Shown here one piece after another: positions 33,464 to 40,438 of a stretch of 40,438 nucleotides of DNA; position 1 is the stretch's first letter; each line of letters starts with the position of its first letter. The stretch is from a virus. Made by a program: the position numbers and the translations under genes. The notes under the pieces were generated by a model. That model was not told the origin of the DNA and searched no databases. It saw nothing but the letters and a program-made list of their open reading frames with translations. The stretch covers positions 1 to 40,438 of the IMG/VR virus record IMGVR_UViG_3300046411_000602; one strand, 5' to 3'.

Positions 33464-34186
33464 ATGCACTACTATTTAGAATCTAATGTTGAGTTTATGA
33501 CAAAGGAAATGAAAGATCATTTACGTGAACTTGCAGACAAACATACTGAAAAGTTAGAAGTACAACATCGCCCATGGAAAGAAATTTCGTATGCAGGCGA
33601 ACACGATCTTAGAGAAACACACACTAGAACAGAAGAACTTGTGGGTATCAAAGCAGCAAGGGAATTCAAACGCAGGAAAATATTGTTAGCAAGACATTTT
33701 GGTTATAAAGCAGAAGGCATGAAAGAAATGCAACTACATGCTTATCATATACCAGAAGACATTGCACAAGAACTTAAAAGTAATGCATCAAAGATGTTTG
33801 GTATCGAAGAAGATACAATAGACCCTATATTACAAATTCAAACTGAAGGCAATATACTTTATCCACATTGCGGACATAGTAGAGAGTCTAGCATGTTTTG
33901 TTTAATCGCAGGAGACGATGCAAAAACACAATGGTACGAAGAAACTGAACCATTTCATATATATGAAAATTGGCGTGTACCAGATGCTTCTAAAATAAAA
34001 GAAGTAGAAGAAGCACAATTTAGAATAGGACCTTGGTATACATTTAATCATCAACAATGGCATTCAGTTAAAAGGCCAGACAAATCAGTCAAACGAATTA
34101 ACATCAATCTTAATTTTACAGCATTATCATACGCAGACTTAGAGAAGAAACTGTTTGATATGGACGGTGTTGTAGAAAAATCCTAA
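33464..34186 (+). CDS. 2OG-Fe(II) oxygenase-like protein with HxG instead of HxD, 240 aa
   Basis: Aligns with the PHxDxxR-type oxygenases of marine phages. The motif here is YPHCGHSRESS with H135 and R140 in place, but Gly137 stands where the metal-binding Asp should be. The distal His (H200 in QQWHSVKRP) and an Arg eleven residues later (R211 in VKRININLNF) are present. In Fe(II)/2OG halogenases the Asp is replaced by Ala or Gly, which opens a halide site; loss of activity or a different metal chemistry is the other explanation. The N-terminal 110 residues are helical and charged, with no recognised domain. I use the ATG at 33464; a TTG at 33449 lies in the promoter box. No Shine-Dalgarno sequence is seen. 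A weak terminator follows. Confidence 0.7.
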   Translation: MHYYLESNVEFMTKEMKDHLRELADKHTEKLEVQHRPWKEISYAGEHDLRETHTRTEELVGIKAAREFKRRKILLARHFGYKAEGMKEMQLHAYHIPEDIAQELKSNASKMFGIEEDTIDPILQIQTEGNILYPHCGHSRESSMFCLIAGDDAKTQWYEETEPFHIYENWRVPDASKIKEVEEAQFRIGPWYTFNHQQWHSVKRPDKSVKRININLNFTALSYADLEKKLFDMDGVVEKS

Positions 34187-34212
34187 ATAAGAACTACTCA
34201 CATCTTGCCAAC

Positions 34213-34235
34213 AATAGTATAAAACTATTCTTTTT
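34213..34235 (+). terminator. Weak intrinsic terminator after the oxygenase-like gene
   Basis: AATAGT (34213-34218) pairs with ACTATT (34224-34229) around a 5-base loop, followed by C and five T. The stem is only AT-rich, so termination is probably partial. Confidence 0.4.
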
Positions 34236-34239
34236 ACTT

Positions 34240-34247
34240 GATAAATA
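34240..34247 (+). promoter_or_regulatory. Late promoter box GATAAATA before the full-length dehydrogenase
   Basis: Perfect GATAAATA, 40 bases before the ATG at 34288, serving the dehydrogenase and probably the radical SAM genes, which follow without a terminator. The transcript would start in or next to the hairpin at 34251-34268. Confidence 0.72.
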
Positions 34248-34250
34248 TGT

Positions 34251-34268
34251 GTGTACTTAATAGTACAC
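34251..34268 (+). other. 7-bp hairpin at the expected 5' end of the transcript
   Basis: GTGTACT (34251-34257) and AGTACAC (34262-34268) are perfect complements around TAAT. It begins 3 bases after the late box, so it would form at the very 5' end of the mRNA, where stem-loops can shield against decay. It does not cover the AGGAG ribosome site. Confidence 0.5.
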
Positions 34269-34287
34269 TACAATTAGGAGAATACAA

Positions 34288-35616
34288 ATGGCCTCGATCG
34301 GATTTGTAGGCGTAGGTAAGTTAGGTCAAGCCTGTGCTGAAATGGTCGCCGAGGTTCATCAAGTTGTAGGATATGACGTTAATCCAGTAGAGCCTGAAAA
34401 CTTTACAATGGTTGACAATATGGAAGATGCTGTAAAAGGACAAGACATTGTTTTTGTTGCAGTACCTACTCCACATGATCCTCAATACGATGGAAAGGCA
34501 CCAACCAGCCATTTGCCAAACAAGGACTTCGACTATTCTATAGTCCGGCAAGTTCTTAGCCAGGTGAATGCTGTAGCGACCAAAGACCAATTAGTAGTAC
34601 TGATATCAACAGTACTGCCAGGAACAGTTAGACGAGAATTCGTCAATCTTATCCCAAATGCACGATTCGTGTATAACCCTTATCTTATTGCAATGGGCAC
34701 TGTAAAGTGGGACATGGTAAACCCAGAGATGGTTATGATCGGAACAGAAGATGGAGATGAGAGCGGAGACGCAAAAGAGTTGATTGACTTTTACAAAACA
34801 ATAATGCAAAATGAGCCACGTTACATAGTCGGCACATGGGATGAATGTGAATGTATTAAAGTCTTTTATAACACGTTTATATCTGCTAAGGTATCTTTAG
34901 TAAATATGATACAAGACGTTGCCGAAAAGCAAGGTAACATCAATGCAGAAGTTGTATGTGATGCTCTTGCTACAAGTGATAGACGTATTATGGGACCAGG
35001 ATATATGAAGCCAGGTATGGGCGATGGCGGTGCTTGTCACCCCAGAGATAATATTGCGTTACGTTGGATGGCTGAAGAACTAGACTTAGGTTACGATTTA
35101 TTTGATGCAGTAATGGAAAGTAGAGAAGTTCAGGCAGAGAACATGGCCAACAAATTAATGGAACTTGCAGGAAATGAACATCCAACTTTTGGATTAGTAC
35201 CTGAGTTGCCAATTGTTATTGTTGGTAAAGCATATAAACCTCTAGTAGAATACGAAGCAGGCTCTAGTAGCATGTTAGTAGGACATTATATTAGTAAAGC
35301 AGGATTTGATTTGCATTACTACGATGAGCAAACAAATGATATACCAGATGAAGAAGTATTAGATAGTTCAGCAGTATATTTGTTAGCACATAACCCAGAA
35401 GTAACTTACGGCGAACAATTAGATACAGTGCCGGGTTGGTATGATGATCACAATGTTTCTGATTGTGACACAGCACTAACAGTTAAAACTGGTAATGGTT
35501 CAGAATTAAATTTTGCACCAGGCAGTATAGTGGTTGATCCTTGGAGAAAGACGCCAGCAATATTAGATGTTAGAGTTGTACATTATGGCAACACAAGGAA
35601 AGAAGCACTTAGATAG
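34288..35616 (+). CDS. UDP-glucose/GDP-mannose dehydrogenase family protein, 442 aa
   Basis: Full-length member of the nucleotide-sugar dehydrogenase family. N-terminal Rossmann domain with GFVGVGKLGQ (GxGxxG) and the VAVPTP motif, a STVLPGTVRREF segment, a central helical domain, the catalytic-site region GDGGACHPRD with Cys at residue 250, and a C-terminal nucleotide-sugar-binding domain (IVIVGKAYKPLVEYEAGSSS). The catalytic sequence differs from the usual GFGGxCFPKD (Asp for Phe, His for Phe, Arg for Lys), so the substrate may not be UDP-glucose. It should make a uronic-acid-type nucleotide sugar in the cytoplasm. Start: ATG with TTAGGAG upstream, under its own late promoter; the first radical SAM gene follows after 7 bases. 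Confidence 0.85.
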   Translation: MASIGFVGVGKLGQACAEMVAEVHQVVGYDVNPVEPENFTMVDNMEDAVKGQDIVFVAVPTPHDPQYDGKAPTSHLPNKDFDYSIVRQVLSQVNAVATKDQLVVLISTVLPGTVRREFVNLIPNARFVYNPYLIAMGTVKWDMVNPEMVMIGTEDGDESGDAKELIDFYKTIMQNEPRYIVGTWDECECIKVFYNTFISAKVSLVNMIQDVAEKQGNINAEVVCDALATSDRRIMGPGYMKPGMGDGGACHPRDNIALRWMAEELDLGYDLFDAVMESREVQAENMANKLMELAGNEHPTFGLVPELPIVIVGKAYKPLVEYEAGSSSMLVGHYISKAGFDLHYYDEQTNDIPDEEVLDSSAVYLLAHNPEVTYGEQLDTVPGWYDDHNVSDCDTALTVKTGNGSELNFAPGSIVVDPWRKTPAILDVRVVHYGNTRKEALR

Positions 35617-35623
35617 GTGATTT

Positions 35624-37030
35624 ATGAGCGAACGATTAGAACGCATTAAGACAATTGATGTAATGATGACAGAGGAAGTTAGTCCTACATTCTGTTTGGC
35701 TAAATGGCATCATACAACAATTTACTTACACCGAGGGCAAACACATAGTTGTTATCACCCAAAACCACATGACATTCCTGTACAGGAACTAAAGTGGGAT
35801 CCAAGCGTCTTACATAATACTCCAACAAAAATTGATGAACGTATTCAAATGTTCAATGGCGAACAATGCGAAGGTTGTCAATACTGTTGGAATGTTGAGA
35901 ACATGGGTGAAGACCACGTTAGTGATAGGCACCAACGTAATGCTAGTATTTTCAAGCCGGATCGTTTAGAAGAAATTTTAAACAATCCTCCAGACTTCAA
36001 AGTAAATCCAGAATACATTGAGATTGCATTCAGTAATGAGTGCAATTTCAAATGTGGATACTGTCACCCAATGCATAGTAGTTTGTATCATAAAGAAATT
36101 AAAAAGCATGGACCATATGAAACAGTTAAGAATCACAGAAATGATATTGACTGGTTTGAAGTATATGGTGAAGAAGGAAATCCATATATCGAAGCATGGT
36201 GGAAATGGTGGCCAGAAGTTAGTAAAACGCTAAATATTCTTCGTATAACGGGAGGCGAGCCATTACTGCATAAATCAACATGGGGCATCTTTGAATATTT
36301 AATTGAGAACCCTAGGCCTAGTATTGAGATTAATATTAATACTAACATGGGGTATACTCCGAGACGTATGGAAAAACTAGTTGATGCAGTTACCAGAATG
36401 CGTGACAACAACTCGATTAAAGGATTTAAAATGTTTAGTTCTATGGACACATGGGACAAACGTGCAGAATATTTACGCACAGGACTAGATGTAGAGCTTT
36501 GGGAAAAGAACCAAGACATTTATTTGCGTGGCGTTAAAAGCCATATTACACACATGGTAACTTTTAATATATTAAGTGTTACTAGTTTTATTGACTTTTT
36601 AAAGAAAATTTTAGAATGGAGAAAAACATACGAAGACATTATTCCTAATAATTTAGGCACAGAGGAAAACGTTCGTAAGATAAGATTTGATACTCCATAC
36701 TTGAAAGAGCCTATTCAGTATGATATGCACATACTGCCTAAGGAAGAATTTTTACCCTACTTTGATAAGATATTAGATTTTATCAGAGAGAACGTTGTAG
36801 AAGATGATAGAACAATGTTCAGTGAATTAGAATATGAAAGATTTCGCAGAGTACGTGATTACTTTGCTAACGAACAATATTCAGAAGAACGTATTAAAGA
36901 AGGTCGTGCAGACTTTTATGGTTGGTTCTCAGAATATGATAAAAGAAGAGATGTATCGTTTTTAGAAACTTTTCCAGAGATGGAAAATTTTTGGAACCTA
37001 TGCAAAGAAGAGTATGAAAGACAAAATTGA
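35624..37030 (+). CDS. Twitch-type radical SAM protein 1, 468 aa (divergent member)
   Basis: Radical SAM core with CX3CX2C at C140, C144 and C147 (ECNFKCGYCHP), which binds the [4Fe-4S] cluster that cleaves S-adenosylmethionine, and the GGEP motif near residue 210 (RITGGEPLLHK). Before the core, cysteines at 24, 43, 82, 85 and 88 (FCLAKWHH, HSCYHP, CEGCQYC) look like an N-terminal auxiliary-cluster (twitch) domain, as in the N_Twi_rSAM family. The N-terminal motif differs from the next three (no LPWxHxxxxP), and the protein is longer, so it is a separate subfamily. Known relatives modify peptides or proteins; the substrate here is unknown. AGGTGA precedes the ATG. It overlaps the next gene by 17 bases. 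Confidence 0.85.
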   Translation: MSERLERIKTIDVMMTEEVSPTFCLAKWHHTTIYLHRGQTHSCYHPKPHDIPVQELKWDPSVLHNTPTKIDERIQMFNGEQCEGCQYCWNVENMGEDHVSDRHQRNASIFKPDRLEEILNNPPDFKVNPEYIEIAFSNECNFKCGYCHPMHSSLYHKEIKKHGPYETVKNHRNDIDWFEVYGEEGNPYIEAWWKWWPEVSKTLNILRITGGEPLLHKSTWGIFEYLIENPRPSIEININTNMGYTPRRMEKLVDAVTRMRDNNSIKGFKMFSSMDTWDKRAEYLRTGLDVELWEKNQDIYLRGVKSHITHMVTFNILSVTSFIDFLKKILEWRKTYEDIIPNNLGTEENVRKIRFDTPYLKEPIQYDMHILPKEEFLPYFDKILDFIRENVVEDDRTMFSELEYERFRRVRDYFANEQYSEERIKEGRADFYGWFSEYDKRRDVSFLETFPEMENFWNLCKEEYERQN

Positions 37031-38306
37031 TATTACACAAATAGACTTGCCTGCTATCAAAGAAAAATCTTTGTGTACATTGCCTTGGCTACACATACAC
37101 GTTACACCAGATCAAAATATTATGCCTTGCTGTATTGCAAACATGGAAAATGTTGATGATGTTAGAAGCACCATGGACGATAGCATAGAAGATTGGATGA
37201 ACTCCGATGCTATGAAAAAGATGAGACTTGATATGCTTAATGGTATACAGCCTAATGCATGTAAGACTTGTTATCATCAAGAAACAAGTATGGAAAGTTT
37301 TAGAAAAACTGCTCTACGAGAATACGATGAGTTTACATTAGAAAATCTTGCAAACACAAATACAGATGGCAGTATAGATAATTTTAAAATGCGTTATTTA
37401 GATATGCGTTTTAGTAACCTATGTAATATGAAATGTAGAACATGTGGTAGTGCATATAGTTCTTTGTGGGAAATAGAAGATGCCAAATACGGACATCATT
37501 TTAATGATCCTATAAATGAAATCAACAAACCTACAGTGTTTGAAGAATTGAAAGACCAGATACCTAACTTGAAGAAAGCATATTTTGCAGGCGGCGAGCC
37601 TTTAATCACAGAAGATCATTATATATTATTAGAAGAGATGATACGCAGAGGCAAAACAGATATATTCTTATCATATAATACTAACATAAGCAAGTTACGT
37701 TTTAAAGATAAAGATTTAACAAATTTGTGGAAACAGTTTAAACATAAAGTTCAGGTATATGCAAGTTTAGATCATTATGGTGCAAAAGCAGAATATATAA
37801 GACATGGAACAAAGTGGAACGAAGTAGAGCAAAATTACAAAACACTTTGGGAGTCAGACGCGGCACAACTAAACATAACAACAAGTGTGTCACTATTTAA
37901 TTGGCCTTCATTAACAGAATTTATAGAATATCTAAACAACGAAGGTGTTGCACCTTGGACAATAAACAATAAAGGTGCATGGCAAATTAATCCTATATAT
38001 GGACCAGAAGAATTTAGTTTCCAGGCATTGCCAGAGCAGTTTAAAAATGAAATTATAGAAGAACAAATATTATATATGCACAAACTTAAAAAGATGACTT
38101 TGACAACTAAGAATGAAAACATGGGTCATCAAATAGAATTGCTAATGAGTCAACTACACTCATTAGGTAAACTTGCTAAAACAAAAAATAGTTGGGAAGA
38201 GCAAAAATTAAAATTTAGAACCGAAGTAAGAAAAATAGATAGTAGACGCAAAGAAGATTTTAGTACAACGTTTCCAGAACTCGCGAGATTAATACATGAA
38301 GAGTGA
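37014..38306 (+). CDS. Twitch-type radical SAM protein 2, 430 aa
   Basis: N-terminal auxiliary-cluster domain with C21 (LCTLPWLHIHVTP), C39-C40 (MPCC) and C83/C86 (CKTC), the pattern of twitch-domain radical SAM proteins. The core follows with CX3CX2C at C137, C141 and C144 (LCNMKCRTCG) and AYFAGGEPLI. The C-terminal part has SLDHYG and a helical tail ending TFPELARLIHEE. It is a close paralogue of proteins 3 and 4. It overlaps protein 1 by 17 bases and protein 3 by 11, so the array is translated as a unit. Reaction and substrate are not known. Confidence 0.88.
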   Translation: MKDKIDITQIDLPAIKEKSLCTLPWLHIHVTPDQNIMPCCIANMENVDDVRSTMDDSIEDWMNSDAMKKMRLDMLNGIQPNACKTCYHQETSMESFRKTALREYDEFTLENLANTNTDGSIDNFKMRYLDMRFSNLCNMKCRTCGSAYSSLWEIEDAKYGHHFNDPINEINKPTVFEELKDQIPNLKKAYFAGGEPLITEDHYILLEEMIRRGKTDIFLSYNTNISKLRFKDKDLTNLWKQFKHKVQVYASLDHYGAKAEYIRHGTKWNEVEQNYKTLWESDAAQLNITTSVSLFNWPSLTEFIEYLNNEGVAPWTINNKGAWQINPIYGPEEFSFQALPEQFKNEIIEEQILYMHKLKKMTLTTKNENMGHQIELLMSQLHSLGKLAKTKNSWEEQKLKFRTEVRKIDSRRKEDFSTTFPELARLIHEE

Positions 38307-39543
38307 TTACATCAAAATAACAGATGTAGAAAAAGACTTCTTGTTAAACAAGTCTAAAACGTTCTGTATGTACCCATGGACGCATTTGAATGCTACACCT
38401 TTGGGTAATATATTTCCTTGCTGTAGTAACGACTATACTGATCCTATGGGTAACACAGAAGACATGACTCTCAAAGAAGCATTCAATAGTGATTACATGA
38501 AAAACTTGAGACTTGATATGCTGAATGAAAAGAAGCATGATATATGTAATTTTTGTTATGCACATGAAGATGCTGGCCCTCATAGTTTTAGAAAGTATAG
38601 TATAGAACACTTCGGTAAGTACTTCGATGAAAGCATTGGCATGACCCACGAAGATGGCACAGTTGATGAAATGAAAATGCGTTACTTTGATATACGTTTT
38701 TCAAATATATGTAACTTTAAATGTAGAAGTTGCGGTAGTGAATTTAGTAGCCAGTGGGCATTAGAAGATAAAAAAACTTGGAACCCGGATGGCCCTGTTG
38801 TAATACACGTAGATGAAGAGAGAGGAGGTATACTTGGGGAAATACTAGAACAGATAGAACATATAGATATCGCTTACTTTGCAGGTGGTGAACCATTGAT
38901 CACACCTGAACATTATATTATACTAGAGGAGTTAATAAGACTTGGCAAAACAGATACAGTATTAAGATATAACACAAACGCCAGTACTGTTTCGTACAAG
39001 GATAAAGACATTTTTGATTTGTGGAAACATTTTAGCAAAGTAGAACTGAGCTGTAGTATTGATCATTTTGGTCAAAGAGCGGAATTAATGAGAAATGGTA
39101 CTGACTGGGGAAGAGTAGAAAGAAACCTCAAGACATTTAGGAGTTTAGATTATGTTTCATTTCAAATGAACACAGTGTTAAGTATAATGAACTATTATAC
39201 ATTGCACGAGTTCTTTGAATATATGAGTGGGGTTGGCTTGTTTGATTACGACAAAGATTTTTATAATAGTTTGTACTTAGCAGCCAATCCTAAACATTAT
39301 TGTGCTCAGGCATTGCCTAAGCATATGAAAGAGATAGCAGCTGGTAAACTTATGAGCGGCTATAAAGAAGACAGAGCAGTGGACCAACTAATTAAAAGTG
39401 GAGTTGAGTTTGCCGCATTAAATGACACATGGGACGACGTCAAAAAAGAGTTCTTCCATATGACATATAGGTTAAATAAACTCAGAGGAGAAGACTTTTT
39501 TAAAGTTTTTCCTGAGTTAGCAGAATTACAGGACATGGAATGA
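38296..39543 (+). CDS. Twitch-type radical SAM protein 3, 415 aa
   Basis: Same layout as protein 2: C24 (FCMYPWTHLNATP), C42-C43 (FPCC), C84/C87 (CNFC), then the core CX3CX2C at C139, C143 and C146 (ICNFKCRSCG), AYFAGGEPLI and SIDHFGQRAE. The C-terminal helices end VFPELAELQDME, the same FPELA element as protein 2, indicating duplication. It overlaps protein 2 by 11 bases and protein 4 by 4 (ATGA). All cluster ligands are intact, so activity is likely. Function unknown beyond the radical SAM class. Confidence 0.88.
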   Translation: MKSDYIKITDVEKDFLLNKSKTFCMYPWTHLNATPLGNIFPCCSNDYTDPMGNTEDMTLKEAFNSDYMKNLRLDMLNEKKHDICNFCYAHEDAGPHSFRKYSIEHFGKYFDESIGMTHEDGTVDEMKMRYFDIRFSNICNFKCRSCGSEFSSQWALEDKKTWNPDGPVVIHVDEERGGILGEILEQIEHIDIAYFAGGEPLITPEHYIILEELIRLGKTDTVLRYNTNASTVSYKDKDIFDLWKHFSKVELSCSIDHFGQRAELMRNGTDWGRVERNLKTFRSLDYVSFQMNTVLSIMNYYTLHEFFEYMSGVGLFDYDKDFYNSLYLAANPKHYCAQALPKHMKEIAAGKLMSGYKEDRAVDQLIKSGVEFAALNDTWDDVKKEFFHMTYRLNKLRGEDFFKVFPELAELQDME

Positions 39544-40438
39544 CAGATACAATAGATGCTGTAAACATATTAGAAAACGGAGATCCGATTAAGGCTATCG
39601 CTGATAGTAAGCATTTCTGTATTCTACCTTGGATACATCTCCATGCGTGGCCTGATGATCGTGTAATGCCTTGTTGTATTGCAGACAGTGCCAAGCCAGT
39701 TGCCGAATATCAACCTGGTATGGACATTATGGACATAATGAATTCAGATGAATATAAGAACATGAGAAAGTTAATGTTGGCAGATGAACCTTATTCTCCT
39801 TGCCAACGATGTTATGATTTAGAAAAAGTAGGCACATGGTCATTGCGTATCAGTCAAAATACTCAGCAAACTAACAGAGAACGTAGTGCTGAGAATGTTG
39901 AAGAAAACTTACAAATGCTTGCCGACACTAAAGAAGATGGTAGTATAGACGAGTTTAAAATGAAGTACATGGATATACGTTTTAGTAATTTATGTAACTT
40001 TAAGTGTCGTAGTTGTGGACCAGGTTGTTCAAATTTATGGGGCGAAGAAAAAATTAAATTAGTAGACGATGGTGTATGGATTAACCGCAAAGGCAGAGAC
40101 ACATTGATGAGTGTTAATGCAGATGGCAGCTTTATGGAAAATTTAAAGCCATACTTGAAAGATGTACAAGAAGTTTATTTTGCAGGTGGTGAGATATTAA
40201 TCCACCCAGAGCATTACGAATGTTTAGATTACTGGATTGAAAATGGAATGGCAGACAAAGTTAGATTAAACTATACAACTAACATGAGTAAAATAAAATA
40301 TCTTGACAAAGTTAAAGGTGAACGTAATTTATTTGACTTATGGAAACACTTTCCTGATATTGAAATGTGGGCAAGTATAGATGCTATTGGTAAAGCCGGC
40401 GATGTTATTCGTAAAGGATTTAGATGGGAACGTGTGAA
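39540..40438 (+). CDS. Twitch-type radical SAM protein 4, 3' end outside window
   Basis: Starts at ATG overlapping the stop of protein 3 (ATGA) and is open to the window end, about 299 residues seen. C27 (FCILPWIHLHAWP), C45-C46 (MPCC), a CQRC pair, then the core CX3CX2C at C152, C156 and C159 (LCNFKCRSCG). The SAM-binding motif reads FAGGEILI, with Ile in place of the usual Pro of GGEP. SIDAIGKAGDVIRKG replaces the SIDHFGQRAE element of protein 3. Otherwise it resembles proteins 2 and 3, and further array members may lie beyond the window. Confidence 0.87.
   Translation, partial: MTDTIDAVNILENGDPIKAIADSKHFCILPWIHLHAWPDDRVMPCCIADSAKPVAEYQPGMDIMDIMNSDEYKNMRKLMLADEPYSPCQRCYDLEKVGTWSLRISQNTQQTNRERSAENVEENLQMLADTKEDGSIDEFKMKYMDIRFSNLCNFKCRSCGPGCSNLWGEEKIKLVDDGVWINRKGRDTLMSVNADGSFMENLKPYLKDVQEVYFAGGEILIHPEHYECLDYWIENGMADKVRLNYTTNMSKIKYLDKVKGERNLFDLWKHFPDIEMWASIDAIGKAGDVIRKGFRWERV

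Noticed and set aside
1-40438. CRISPR arrays, insertion sequences, integrase or attachment sites
   Set aside because: No regularly spaced direct repeats, transposase or recombinase motifs, or tRNA-like attachment site were seen; the only clear short tandem repeat is coding, in the tail fibre.

Overview
The window is a stretch of an AT-rich, tailed-phage genome of the marine T4-like myovirus type (the group that holds T4-like cyanophages and pelagiphages). The main signs are homologues of T4 baseplate wedge proteins gp25 and gp6 in T4 order, a giant virion protein in the place where T4 has gp7, tail-fibre-like proteins ending in the segment common in T4-like cyanophages, and repeated copies of GATAAATA, close to the T4 late promoter TATAAATA, just upstream of genes. 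The host cannot be told: there are no photosynthesis genes, tRNAs, integrases or insertion sequences here.

Layout. 1-424: the C-terminal end of a lysozyme-like protein running in from the left. 421-1122 (minus): three small genes of unknown function read from a near-perfect sigma70-type promoter (1203-1230), with a perfect 14-bp hairpin inside the operon. 1283-26070 (plus): the virion block, with gp25, an enlarged gp6, a 5487-residue giant protein (YHYH domain, flagellin-IN-like segment, tandem-95/Ig-like domain), a 212-residue structural protein, a repeat-bearing tail fibre and a 322-residue structural protein, closed by a strong intrinsic terminator at 26088-26123. 26139-32611 (plus): tightly overlapping accessory genes: three GT-A-like glycosyltransferases, several small proteins (two of them, at 27672 and 29262, under 60 residues), a tandem-duplicated pair of about 220-residue proteins, and a short UDP-sugar dehydrogenase-like protein. 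32627-33407 (minus): a 40-residue gene, a possible leader peptide and a 2OG-Fe(II) oxygenase. 33464-40438 (plus): a second oxygenase-like protein whose metal-binding Asp is replaced by Gly, a full-length UDP-glucose/GDP-mannose dehydrogenase, and four consecutive overlapping radical SAM genes with an N-terminal Cys-rich (twitch-type) domain. The last one runs off the right end.

How it fits together. The left two thirds build the baseplate and fibres late in infection. The right third looks like a sugar and small-molecule or peptide modification island: glycosyltransferases, nucleotide-sugar dehydrogenases, Fe(II) oxygenases and a radical SAM array, placed among late promoters and so probably made with the virion. 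What it modifies (fibre or giant protein, a surface glycan, or a small peptide) cannot be read from sequence. Several late promoters sit only 5-6 bases before the start codon with no Shine-Dalgarno sequence, which suggests leaderless late mRNAs. Long gene-free stretches are absent; the largest gaps are about 150 bases (1123-1282 and 32750-32903), both described below.
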